This document shows, piece by piece, positions 17,604 to 25,983 of a DNA stretch of 64,000 bases. Location: the NCBI GenBank assembly GCA_036653755.1, contig JAVVTJ010000001.1, forward strand, positions 17,903-81,902. Direction: 5' to 3'. A program made the translations under genes and the position numbers. Each line of letters starts with the position of its first letter. Positions within the stretch are counted from its first letter, which is position 1. The stretch comes from RGIG5057 sp036653755. Lineage in GTDB: Bacteria; Bacillota; Clostridia; TANB77; CAG-465. The notes under the pieces were generated by a model, which was given only the letters and a program-made list of their open reading frames with translations, did not search any database and was not told the DNA's origin.

Positions 17604-17764
17604 GGCTAGCTTTTTAAAAAATTGTGCAATGCTAAAATTAGCCTCAAAATGTTTAGACTAGGAATTGTGCAACGCTAAAAGTAAAGTACAATATATGAAT
17701 TAAAAGTGGCAAAAAAATCGAAGAAAAAGTAGTTAATAAAAATTTTAAAAAGCTAGCCCTAATG
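17598..17764. mobile_element. 167-bp MITE-like element with 22-bp perfect inverted ends
   Basis: The left end CATTAGGGCTAGCTTTTTAAAA (17598-17619) and its exact reverse complement (17743-17764) enclose about 120 bp without coding capacity. Inside, ATTGTGCAAYGCTAAAA occurs twice (17621-17637 and 17664-17680). The hydA stop codon lies within the left end. It looks like a non-autonomous element related to the tnpB element ends. Confidence 0.75.
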
Positions 17765-17790
17765 TTTAGTTTTATATAAAGGAGAAATAT

Positions 17791-19243
17791 ATGAATGTAA
17801 GTTATGTAATGATACAAGCGTGGATAAGAATTATTGAAGTGTTAGTGATACTACTTTGTGGTATGATATTATACAGATATTCAATATTAAATAAAATCAA
17901 AGAAAATAAATTAATCAAAAAGCAAGCATTTACTGATCCACTTACTGGTAAGGGTAATAGGCATAAATTTTTAAATGATATTGATGAACATCTAAAAAAG
18001 AAAAACAAATTTGCCGTTTGCTTTATGGATTTAGATGGTTTTAAACATGTAAATGACACACTTCGGTCATGATGCAGGTGATTTACTTTTAATTGAGCTA
18101 TCTAGAATGTTAGAAAAGGGTTTACCATCAACATCTATTTCATATAGGCTTGGTGGAGATGAATTTGCAATAATAATGGACAAGGTAAATACAATAGAAG
18201 AAATATCTAAAATACTAGATAATCTAAAAATAACTTTAAATACACCAGTCCTTATATCTGATACCAAAATTGTACTTGAATATAGTTTAGGTGTTGCAAT
18301 TTATCCAACTGATGGTAAAACAAGAATAGAACTTATGGGATATGCAGATGATGCTATGTACTACATAAAGGAAAATGGCAAAAACAGTTATTATTTTCAT
18401 AATGAAGCATTAAAAGCAAAATTAAATAATAAAAAGAAAATGGAAATAGATTTAAAAGCAGCACTTGAAAAGCAAGAGTTTAATATTGAATTCCAACCAA
18501 GAGCTAATCTTAGTAATTTGAATGAAATATGTTTAGAAGCATTAATATTTTGGCAACATCCTGTTTTAGGAAAATTAAGTTCAGAGTATTTTATAAAGCA
18601 AGCAGAAGAAATGGGTATTGTAATTTATTTAGATGAATTTGTACTTAGAAAAACTTGTGAAAAGCTAGATGAACTAAATTTAGAAGGATACAAAAATGTT
18701 AAAATGGCAGTAAATATCTCTAACTTACACGCTAAAAGACATGATTTTGTAGATAGATTATGTTCAATAGTAAATGAATATGCCTTTAATAAAGGTGATA
18801 TAACCGTTGAATTTACTAATAAAGTAAATGTTAAATATTTATCTAGTTATAAATATTTAATTGATAATTTAAAAGAAGTAGGAGTATCAGTATGTGTATC
18901 TAATTTAGAACTTAAATATGAAAATCTAATTGCATTTAAAGGTTTTCAAATAGATGAAATTAAATTAAATGTTGGATATATATCAAAAGGCTCTACTTTA
19001 AATAAATTGCTACTTAAAGATATTGTAACTATTTGTAAAGATTTAGACTATTTAACAACTATAATTTGTATTGAAGATGAAAATGAATTAAAAGCAGCAC
19101 TGGATGCTAAGGCAGATAAAGTTCAAGGTAATTATTTATTTAAAAAAATATCATCTCATGATTTAACTGACTTCATAATAAATTATCCTGCTTTAAGAGA
19201 TGGACTTGAAAATGTTGTTAAAAAATTAGAATATAAGGGGTAG
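17791..19243 (+). CDS. Membrane GGDEF/EAL-domain protein with a +1 shift at a CGG codon
   Basis: A likely c-di-GMP signalling protein of about 483 aa. The N-terminus has one membrane helix (residues about 7-31). The GGDEF domain starts with ADPLTGKGNRHKF-like sequence (TDPLTGKGNRHKF) and reads DLDGFKHVNDTL up to CTT CGG (18061-18066). The first frame then stops at TGA 18070. Skipping the C at 18064 gives TLGHDAGD, the standard family motif, and then an intact active-site motif RLGGDEF at about residues 119-125. A C-terminal EAL-like domain follows (LEALIFWQHP, NISNLHAKRH, VEFTNK), but the metal-binding DDFG segment is replaced by SNLELKYE, so phosphodiesterase activity is doubtful. AAAGGAG precedes the ATG. 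The natural reading is an active cyclase with a non-catalytic EAL domain, if the shift occurs. Confidence 0.85.
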
Positions 19244-19248
19244 ATTTA

Positions 19249-19968
19249 ATGAATAAGACAGTAGTTATAACAGGAGCTGCAAAGGGCATAGGTAGAGCTA
19301 TTGCCCTTGAATTTAAAAAACAAGGATATAATGTATGTATAACGTATAATAAATCTAAAATAGAAGCAGAAAAACTAAAAAATGAAGGAATAGATATATA
19401 TCATCTTGATATGAATGTTACTGAAAAGATAGATATTGTTATAGATCAAATAGTTAGTAAGTACGGGAAAATTGATTGCTTAGTAAATAATGCCGGAATT
19501 TGTCAAACTAAACTATTTACTGATTTAACAAATGAGGATATAACTGAAATGCTAAACGTAAACTTAATATCTATGATGAACATTACAAAATCAGTTCTAA
19601 ACAAAACGATGCTAAAACATAAAAATGCTTCTGTTATTAATATATCATCAATATGGGGAATAACTGGTGGTTCTTGCGAAGTAGCATATAGCACTTCAAA
19701 AGCAGGTGTAATTGGATTTACTAAATCACTAGCACACGAACTTGGTTTATCTAATATAACAGTTAACTCAATAGCACCAGGGGCTATAAAGACAGATATG
19801 TTAAATAGTTTAAATCAAGACGAACTTGAATCATTTAAGCAAGAAATACCACTAAATAGAATTGGCGAGCCAGAAGATATAGCAAAAGTTGCAACATTTT
19901 TAGCAAGTGATGGTGCAAGATATATTACAGGACAAGTACTAGCAGTAGATGGTGGATATACAATATAA
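19249..19968 (+). CDS. Short-chain dehydrogenase/reductase, FabG-like
   Basis: A 239-aa NAD(P)-dependent oxidoreductase of the classical SDR family. It has the cofactor site TGAAKGIGRA (residues 8-17), NNAG (about 85-88), the catalytic serine (ISSIWG), YxxxK as YSTSK (about 150-154), and PGAIKTDM. The C-terminal GQVLAVDGGYTI is typical of FabG-like 3-oxoacyl-ACP reductases, but there is no fatty-acid gene nearby, so the substrate is open. It starts 5 nt after the GGDEF/EAL gene (AAGGGG site) and its stop overlaps the ribosome-binding site of rnhB. Confidence 0.88.
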   Translation: MNKTVVITGAAKGIGRAIALEFKKQGYNVCITYNKSKIEAEKLKNEGIDIYHLDMNVTEKIDIVIDQIVSKYGKIDCLVNNAGICQTKLFTDLTNEDITEMLNVNLISMMNITKSVLNKTMLKHKNASVINISSIWGITGGSCEVAYSTSKAGVIGFTKSLAHELGLSNITVNSIAPGAIKTDMLNSLNQDELESFKQEIPLNRIGEPEDIAKVATFLASDGARYITGQVLAVDGGYTI

Positions 19969-19978
19969 GGAGAAAAAA

Positions 19979-20611
19979 TTGATAGAAGAAGAAAAGCAAA
20001 GATTAGCAAATATGTTAATGTATGAAAAAGAGTTTAAATCCGAGGGGTATAAATATATTGCAGGAGTAGATGAAGCAGGCAGAGGACCACTTTGTGGACC
20101 CGTAGTAGCTGCAGCTGTTATATTTTTATCTAATGATATAGATATTGAAGGAATAAACGATTCCAAAAAAATATCTGAGAAAAAAAGAGAAAAAATATAT
20201 GAAGAACTTGTAAATAGTGAAAATGTAATTTATGCTGTTGGTATGTCAAGTGTAGAAGTTATTGAAAAAGTCAATATTTTAAATGCAACAAAACTTGCAA
20301 TGAAAGAAGCAATAAGCAAATTAAAAATAAAACCAGATTATGTAATAATAGACGGTAATCAAAAATTAGATATAGAAATGAGTAGCTTAACTTTAATATC
20401 AGGTGATAGTAAATCAGCATCAATTGCCGCAGCTAGTATAATTGCAAAAGTTACAAGAGATAGAATGCTCAGAGAATATGACATAAAATATCCAGAATAT
20501 GGATTTTTAAATAATAAAGGCTATGGAACAAAAATGCATATTGAAGCCATAAAAAAATATGGTCTTTGTGAAATTCATAGACCTAGTTTTTGTAAACATT
20601 TTGTAAAATAA
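19979..20611 (+). CDS. rnhB: Ribonuclease HII
   Basis: The enzyme cleaves the RNA strand at ribonucleotides embedded in DNA and in RNA/DNA hybrids. The catalytic DE pair is in AGVDEAGRGPLCGPV (about residue 24 onward); IIDGNQ, GDSKSASIAAASI and the fourth carboxylate region follow in the usual order. TTG at 19979 is 5 nt after AAGGAG and is the best start; the reading frame continues upstream into the SDR gene without a site. The protein is 210 aa, normal for RNase HII. Confidence 0.94.
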   Translation: MIEEEKQRLANMLMYEKEFKSEGYKYIAGVDEAGRGPLCGPVVAAAVIFLSNDIDIEGINDSKKISEKKREKIYEELVNSENVIYAVGMSSVEVIEKVNILNATKLAMKEAISKLKIKPDYVIIDGNQKLDIEMSSLTLISGDSKSASIAAASIIAKVTRDRMLREYDIKYPEYGFLNNKGYGTKMHIEAIKKYGLCEIHRPSFCKHFVK

Positions 20612-20616
20612 TATGT

Positions 20617-20660
20617 ACCATAGTTTCCAGTAATATTTAAATTACTGGAAACTATTTTTA
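20617..20660. terminator. Bidirectional terminator between rnhB and the spore-surface genes
   Basis: ATAGTTTCCAGTAAT and ATTACTGGAAACTAT form a 15-bp hairpin followed by T on the plus side and preceded by A/T-rich sequence. Confidence 0.8.
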
Positions 20661-20662
20661 AA

Positions 20663-20935
20663 TTAAGCAGAAATCAAACAAGAAAAAATGTTTATTTTAT
20701 TTAAAAGCATTGTTTCTAAATTAGTAATAGCAGAAATAGTATTTTTAACAGATAAGTTAACTGCTAAAAGTTGCTCAGGTGTTACATTTGGAATAGCAAC
20801 AAAAGCTTGAATTTTTTCTCCTTCGGCATTTAATATATGAGATATTCCAGTTTCTTCTAAAGCAACTGATGAAATAATATCTGAAACAGCTTCAATTCTA
20901 GTTTTTGTTCCTGGAACAATAATTGGCATTGACAT
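20663..20935 (-). CDS. Small protein with the ILNAEGEKIQ module (spore-surface-like)
   Basis: A 90-aa protein that consists almost entirely of one module (VALEETGISHILNAEGEKIQ, then a leucine-rich helix pair). The same module ends the large neighbour at 20951-22612. Comparable modules are found at the C-terminus of collagen-like and other exosporium or spore-coat proteins of Clostridia; I rely on memory of the motif for this. The gene lies 15 nt downstream of its neighbour with AAGGATG before the ATG, so they form an operon. It could assist assembly or anchoring of the larger protein. Confidence 0.75.
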   Translation of the reverse strand: MSMPIIVPGTKTRIEAVSDIISSVALEETGISHILNAEGEKIQAFVAIPNVTPEQLLAVNLSVKNTISAITNLETMLLNKINIFSCLISA

Positions 20936-20950
20936 AAAAACACATCCTTT

Positions 20951-22612
20951 CTAACAACCTACAATTTGATTTTTTACAGCTTGTAGTTTTTGCTGTAAAA
21001 TACCTTCTAATAATGTTATGGCATCTAAATTACTCTGCACGCTATTATTTATAGCAAGTAAATTTGCCTGACTAATTCCTGGAATAGCAAGCATAGCTTG
21101 AATTTTTTCTCCTTCAGCGTTTATAATGTGTGATAAAGCAGTTTGCACTAAGGCAACAGATTCTACTAAATCAGTACTAGACTGGCCTAAATTATATAAT
21201 GGACGATGAAGAGATACTATATTACTATTTACAGTATTAGTTATAATATCACCAGAACCACTAGAAATAGCTGTATAAGTTGCACTTGAAGTGTTTAGTA
21301 CAGGCGATGCACCAGCAGTAGAAATTGCATGGAATACAACAGTATGACTAGTTCCACCTGCCATATTTCCCAAAGTAAATCCTGTATTTGGATTTGCAGT
21401 AACATTTGCAATAGTATCTATTGTTACACTTCCTGAAACAAATACTAATGTTGGATCTAAAACATCTTTAAAAAATACATTATCAGCAGTTATAGTAGTA
21501 GGGTTAGTTATCAAAGTAGTTATTGTTACATCAGTTCCGTTATATATAACAGAAGGTGATGCAGATTTTTTAACAGTAACTAAATCTTGCATAGTAACTC
21601 TATACATAGCAACATCATCAATTAAATAGTCATTTCCTTGTGCAGCTTGACCTTGGCTTAAAATTCTAATTGTTACATTGTTATTTCCTTGTGCATTAAA
21701 TTTAAAACCATTTTGGTACCATACAGGTATAGCAGTAGGATTTATTGAATTTACATTTTGTAATAATAAAATACTTCCATCTGCTGCTAAAACTTCTAAA
21801 GCAAGTTTGGGATTTTCATAACCAGAACTTGCATAAATTAAATTTAAAACCCAAGCAGTAAGAACATAATCAGCAAATGGTACAGTAGTTACATTTTGTG
21901 TAAATATAACAGAACCTGGATTTGCTCCGTTTACTAACATAAATCTTCCTGTTTCTATTCCTGTTGTATGATCAGATACTCCCCACCAAGGACCATCAGT
22001 AATACGTGTATTCATTACAGTATATTTTCCATCAGATGGAGTAGTTGAATTAGTATAAACAAATCCTGGTGTAACTCCTGGATAAGGTTCTGTAAAATTT
22101 GTAGTCATTGTAGCAGTTCCTGGTGCAAATGATCCCATTTTTCCGTTATCTGCTACTGTTATTAAATTTGAACCTGTTAGAATAACACCTGAAAAATCAA
22201 GAGGTTTAATTCCTACTGGTCCATCAATAAAGTTTTCATTTGTAAAGTCAGAAGCTGCTACTGTAATCTTTATAAGATTAGGTGTAACTGCATCTAAAGC
22301 ATCGGTTAAAGCAGGTGGCGCAAAAGTTAAAGCTGAAATTGGTGGCTCAACTTCTGGGGGCTGAGTCATAGCTGCTTGATTTGCAGTAAAATCAACTGGA
22401 CTTAATGTTCCAGGTGTTCCCCATGTTTCTATAATATAATAATCACCAGCAGGAACATTAGTAAATAAATATTTTCCAGCTGCATCAGTTATTGCAGTTG
22501 CTCCTTTTCCTGTTACGGTATTATATAATGCAACAGGTATTCCTGGCATATTAGTGCCTGGTGTTGGTAAATGTGCAGCATTATATGCAACTAAACCAGA
22601 TACGTTTGGCAT
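20951..22612 (-). CDS. Cna-B/DUF11 repeat surface protein with spore-type C-terminal module
   Basis: A 553-aa protein without an obvious signal peptide. The N-terminus is a Cna-B/SdrD-like carboxypeptidase-regulatory fold (ITDAAGKYLFTNVPAGDYYI, about residues 40-60). The middle has a lectin or carbohydrate-binding-like beta region (GPWWGVSDHTTGIETGRFML). A DUF11 repeat follows (VTVKKSASPSVIYNGTDV), and the protein ends with LSHIINAEGEKIQ, the module shared with the 90-aa neighbour. Lack of a secretion signal plus this module suggests deposition on the spore surface from the mother cell. Codon choice is richer in G and C than in the neighbours. GGAGTGA precedes the start. Confidence 0.78.
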   Translation of the reverse strand: MPNVSGLVAYNAAHLPTPGTNMPGIPVALYNTVTGKGATAITDAAGKYLFTNVPAGDYYIIETWGTPGTLSPVDFTANQAAMTQPPEVEPPISALTFAPPALTDALDAVTPNLIKITVAASDFTNENFIDGPVGIKPLDFSGVILTGSNLITVADNGKMGSFAPGTATMTTNFTEPYPGVTPGFVYTNSTTPSDGKYTVMNTRITDGPWWGVSDHTTGIETGRFMLVNGANPGSVIFTQNVTTVPFADYVLTAWVLNLIYASSGYENPKLALEVLAADGSILLLQNVNSINPTAIPVWYQNGFKFNAQGNNNVTIRILSQGQAAQGNDYLIDDVAMYRVTMQDLVTVKKSASPSVIYNGTDVTITTLITNPTTITADNVFFKDVLDPTLVFVSGSVTIDTIANVTANPNTGFTLGNMAGGTSHTVVFHAISTAGASPVLNTSSATYTAISSGSGDIITNTVNSNIVSLHRPLYNLGQSSTDLVESVALVQTALSHIINAEGEKIQAMLAIPGISQANLLAINNSVQSNLDAITLLEGILQQKLQAVKNQIVGC

Positions 22613-22830
22613 AAAAAATCACTCCTTTAAAGTTTTTTATTTTGAGAAGCTTGTACCTCTCTATAGTAATATATTCTAGTAATCTATACTTTGTGATAAA
22701 AAACTATTTAAAAAATGAAATAAAAAAACGCTAAATTTATATAAAAATAAGATAAAATTTGAATAATTAAAATATATGTGGTAAAATTAATGTATAATAA
22801 ATTTAACTGATAGAGAGGTTGATTAGTATT

Positions 22831-24210
22831 ATGAGAATGTATGATATTATTGAAAAAAAGAGAGATAAAAAAATTCTTACAAAAGAAGAAATTGAATTTT
22901 TTATAAGCCAGTATTGTTTAGATAAAGTTCCAGATTATCAAGTTTCCGCTTTACTTATGGCTATATATTTAAATGGAATGGAAACAAATGAATTATATTA
23001 TTTAACTACTGCAATGGCAAATTCTGCTAAAAAATTAGATTTATCTTGTTTAAAAGAAGATGGTAGTATTATTGTAGATAAACATTCTACTGGTGGAGTT
23101 GGAGATAAAGTAACACTTTTAGTTCTACCAATTGTAGCAAGTTTAGGTGTTAAAATAGTTAAAATGTCTGGAAGAGGTTTAGGCTATACAGGTGGTACAG
23201 CAGATAAATTAGAATCTATAAAAGGTTATGATTTATTTAAACCATTAGATGAAGCAGTAAAACAAGTTAAAGATATTGGTGTTTGTTTAATATCACAAAG
23301 TAGTGAAATTGCATTAGCAGATAAAAAGTTATATGCATTAAGAGATGTAACTGCTACTGTATCTTCTATTCCACTTATTGCATCATCAATAATGAGTAAA
23401 AAAATTGCATCAGGTGTAGATAAAATAGTTTTAGATGTTACTGTTGGAAGCGGTGCTTTTATGCAAGATTTAGAAAGTGCTAGAATTTTAGCTAAAACTA
23501 TGGTTGACATTGGTAAAAAAGCAGGTGTAGAAACCAAAGCTGTTATAACATCAATGGAGCAACCACTTGGAAAAAGTGTTGGTAATGTTGTAGAAGTAAA
23601 AGAAGCAATATCTTTTCTTTTAGCAGATGAATCAACATTAGAGCTATATGAAAATAAAGAATTAAAAGAAATAGTATTTGAAGTAGCAGCACAAATGATT
23701 AAAATGGCTGGTTTAGGAGATAGTATTGAAAAAAATAAAGTAGATATAATGAAAACTATAACTTCAAGAAAAGCTTATGATAAATTTATAGATTTAATAA
23801 AATCACAAGGTGGTCATATACATAATGTATATATGGATTGGATGAATTTAAGTTTAGATATGCCTATACTTATAGATAATGTTAAATATATGAAAGAAAT
23901 ATATGCAGATAAAGATGGTTATATAATTGGTATAGATAGCAAAAAAGTAGGAGAAGCATTAGTTGCACTAGGTGGATCTAGAACTAAAAAAGATGATAAA
24001 ATAGATTATGCAGTAGGTTTTGAATTTGCTAAAAAAATTGGAAGTAAAGTTAAAAAAGGAGATTTAATTCTCAATGTATTATATAATGATAAAAATAAAT
24101 TTAATGAAGCTTTTGCATATATAACAGATGCAATAAAAATAGATAAAATAGAACAATCAATGTCAAATGTATTAAAATCAAAACCAGCAATTTTAGATAT
24201 AATAAGTTAG
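22831..24210 (+). CDS. pdp: Pyrimidine-nucleoside phosphorylase
   Basis: A salvage enzyme that phosphorolyses uridine, thymidine or deoxyuridine to the base and sugar-1-phosphate. The family signature is intact: DKHSTGGVGDKVTL (about residues 81-94), KMSGRGLGYTGGTADKLESI, and the C-terminal domain with GSKVKKGDLI. ATG 22831 is 12 nt after AGAGAGG; a TTG at 22819 directly follows that site, so the start is uncertain by four residues. Whether it is broad Pdp or thymidine-specific DeoA cannot be told by eye. The intergenic region before it (22613-22830) holds no other gene. Confidence 0.93.
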   Translation: MRMYDIIEKKRDKKILTKEEIEFFISQYCLDKVPDYQVSALLMAIYLNGMETNELYYLTTAMANSAKKLDLSCLKEDGSIIVDKHSTGGVGDKVTLLVLPIVASLGVKIVKMSGRGLGYTGGTADKLESIKGYDLFKPLDEAVKQVKDIGVCLISQSSEIALADKKLYALRDVTATVSSIPLIASSIMSKKIASGVDKIVLDVTVGSGAFMQDLESARILAKTMVDIGKKAGVETKAVITSMEQPLGKSVGNVVEVKEAISFLLADESTLELYENKELKEIVFEVAAQMIKMAGLGDSIEKNKVDIMKTITSRKAYDKFIDLIKSQGGHIHNVYMDWMNLSLDMPILIDNVKYMKEIYADKDGYIIGIDSKKVGEALVALGGSRTKKDDKIDYAVGFEFAKKIGSKVKKGDLILNVLYNDKNKFNEAFAYITDAIKIDKIEQSMSNVLKSKPAILDIIS

Positions 24211-24244
24211 AAAATAATATACTTTTGTTACAAAATAAAAGATT

Positions 24245-24285
24245 AGATAAGCACAAAAAGCTTATCTTTTTTGTGCTTAAAATAA
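24245..24285 (+). terminator. Terminator behind pdp
   Basis: GATAAGC...GCTTATC followed by T6 forms a hairpin; an overlapping alternative pairs AAGCACAAAAA with TTTTTTGTGCTT. The rest of the gap to 24470 is AT-rich with nothing I can support. Confidence 0.75.
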
Positions 24286-24470
24286 AAAAGATAAAATTAC
24301 ATGAAATAATTATTTTTTTTACACAGAAACATCTGTTTTATATCATTTTGTTTATAGTTTAATTTACTATTTTTTTAATAAAGTGCCTTGCATGTGATTT
24401 TTGTATTTAACAATTTTTAAATAATAACCTGAAAACTATTGATAAATAAGAAAAAAGTTAAATTTTTCAT

Positions 24471-24499
24471 TTGACTTTTTTTATAATTTTTGATATACT
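24471..24499 (+). promoter_or_regulatory. Sigma-A promoter of ispA
   Basis: TTGACT (24471-24476) and TATACT (24494-24499) are 17 nt apart, about 90 nt before the gene. Confidence 0.65.
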
Positions 24500-24590
24500 G
24501 TATTATGTAAAATTAAAGTAAATTTATTAAAATATAAAAAGTTGTAATGATTTAATATTTGTGAGTTAATTTAAAATGGAGGATAGTTAT

Positions 24591-25472
24591 ATGGAATTTA
24601 AAGAAGAGTTAAATATATATACATTAGAAATAGAAAAGTATTTAAAAAATAGTATTAAGATAGTAGATGTTCCAGAGAGGTATTTGTTAGAATCTATGCA
24701 GTATAGTTTGTTAGCTGGAGGAAAACGTCTAAGACCTGCTATTATGCTAGCTACATATAATATATTTAAACCGGATTATATATCAGCTATGCCATATGCA
24801 ATTGCTATGGAAATGGTACATAATTTTTCATTAATTCATGATGATTTACCTGCGATTGATAATGATGATTTAAGACATGGAAAATTAACAAATCATAAAG
24901 CTTTTGGAGAAAGTACAGCAATACTTGCAGGAGATGGACTTTTAAATAGTGCATATATTTGTATTTCTAATGAGTTATTAATTAAAGAAAATTTAGATAA
25001 TAAATTAAAAGCCTTTAATGAATTTTCTAATGCAGTACATAAAATGATATTAGGCGAATTTGTAGATATTGACTCAGAAGGTAAAAAAATATCATGTGAA
25101 TTATTAGAATATATGCATCAAAATAAAACTGGAGCACTTCTTAAAGCATCTGTTAAAATAGGTGCAATTTTAGCTGGTGCAAGTGAAATTGATATACAAA
25201 ATTTAGAAAAATATGCAGATAAAATAGGTTTAGCTTTTCAAATAAAAGATGATATTTTATCAGAAATAGGCGATGAAAAAGTTTTAGGAAAACCAGTTGG
25301 AAATGATAAAAAAATGGAAAAGTGTTCTTTTGCTACAATATATGGAATAAAAAAATCAAATTTAGAGTTAGAAAAAAATATTAATGAAGCAATAGAAATT
25401 ACTAAAACTTTTAAAAATAATTCTAAATTTTTTGAAGATTTTGCTATATATATACAAAATAGAAATAAATAA
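24591..25472 (+). CDS. ispA: Polyprenyl (farnesyl/geranylgeranyl) diphosphate synthase
   Basis: A prenyl chain-elongating enzyme of isoprenoid synthesis. The first aspartate-rich motif, HDDLPAIDNDD (about residues 83-93), is preceded by the GGKRLRP substrate-binding segment, and the second is FQIKDDILSE. At 293 aa it has the size of FPP synthases. I start at ATG 24591 because TGGAGG (24577-24582) lies 8 nt before it; the ATG at 24576 overlaps that site. It appears monocistronic here, without xseB or dxs next to it. Confidence 0.93.
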   Translation: MEFKEELNIYTLEIEKYLKNSIKIVDVPERYLLESMQYSLLAGGKRLRPAIMLATYNIFKPDYISAMPYAIAMEMVHNFSLIHDDLPAIDNDDLRHGKLTNHKAFGESTAILAGDGLLNSAYICISNELLIKENLDNKLKAFNEFSNAVHKMILGEFVDIDSEGKKISCELLEYMHQNKTGALLKASVKIGAILAGASEIDIQNLEKYADKIGLAFQIKDDILSEIGDEKVLGKPVGNDKKMEKCSFATIYGIKKSNLELEKNINEAIEITKTFKNNSKFFEDFAIYIQNRNK

Positions 25473-25541
25473 AGTATATATTTAGTTATATTTTTTAAAA
25501 CAAATATATATAGTTTAAAGTAACAACTATATTTTATGTAA

Positions 25542-25550
25542 CATAGTATA
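25542..25550 (+). promoter_or_regulatory. Possible sporulation (SigE/SigK) -10 element
   Basis: CATAGTATA matches the CATANNNTA pattern of mother-cell sigma factors and lies 31 nt before the Cys-rich gene. I could not define a convincing -35, so this is only a suggestion. Confidence 0.3.
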
Positions 25551-25580
25551 TAGTAGCGTAATAGCTAGGAGGTAAAAATT

Positions 25581-25769
25581 ATGTTATGTAATAATAATCA
25601 AAATTCTTGTTGCAAATGTTGTAATTGTTGCAATTGTTGCAAAAAAGAAGAACCAAAAATGGAATGCAAATGTTGTTGTTGTAAATGCTGCTGCTGTAAA
25701 AAAGAAGAACCAAAACCAATTTGTGATTGCTGCAAATGTCAAGAACACATGGGCAAAGAAAGCTGCTAG
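25581..25769 (+). CDS. Very cysteine-rich 62-aa peptide
   Basis: 23 of the 62 residues are Cys, mostly in CC and CCCC runs separated by Lys, in two similar halves each followed by KKEEPK. There is no signal peptide. A strong AGGAGG site precedes ATG 25581 and a terminator follows, so it is a real gene. It could bind metals (metallothionein-like) or be a disulfide-crosslinked spore-coat peptide; the possible SigE/SigK box upstream favours the latter weakly. I do not recognise a named family. Confidence 0.8.
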   Translation: MLCNNNQNSCCKCCNCCNCCKKEEPKMECKCCCCKCCCCKKEEPKPICDCCKCQEHMGKESC

Positions 25770-25823
25770 TAAATATATAGGGAAGCTAACAGCTTTCCAT
25801 ACATATAAAGAAAACAATTTTTT

Positions 25824-25858
25824 CTCCGAAAGAGTGCTAAATATTAGTACTCTTTTTG
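25824..25858 (+). terminator. Terminator downstream of the Cys-rich gene
   Basis: AAGAGTGCTAA and TTAGTACTCTT pair around ATA and are followed by T-rich sequence. Confidence 0.75.
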
Positions 25859-25924
25859 TTATACTTTTTTGGCATAAAAATTGTGTAAAAATGTCGTAAA
25901 ATATCAGTTTTTGTACTACTGTTA

Positions 25925-25953
25925 TTGATTTATTAAGGCTTTTGTAATATAAT
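25925..25953 (+). promoter_or_regulatory. Sigma-A promoter of smc
   Basis: TTGATT (25925-25930) and TATAAT (25948-25953) are spaced 17 nt, 30 nt before the smc ATG. Confidence 0.7.
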
Positions 25954-25983
25954 AAAGATATAAATTAAGTAAAGAGGTATATT

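Noticed and set aside
7828..18070. CTTCGG as a stable UUCG tetraloop causing the shifts
   Set aside because: The dpaA site is CCTCGG and the second asnB site AAACGG, and no closing stems flank the CTTCGG sites, so the common factor is the CGG codon.
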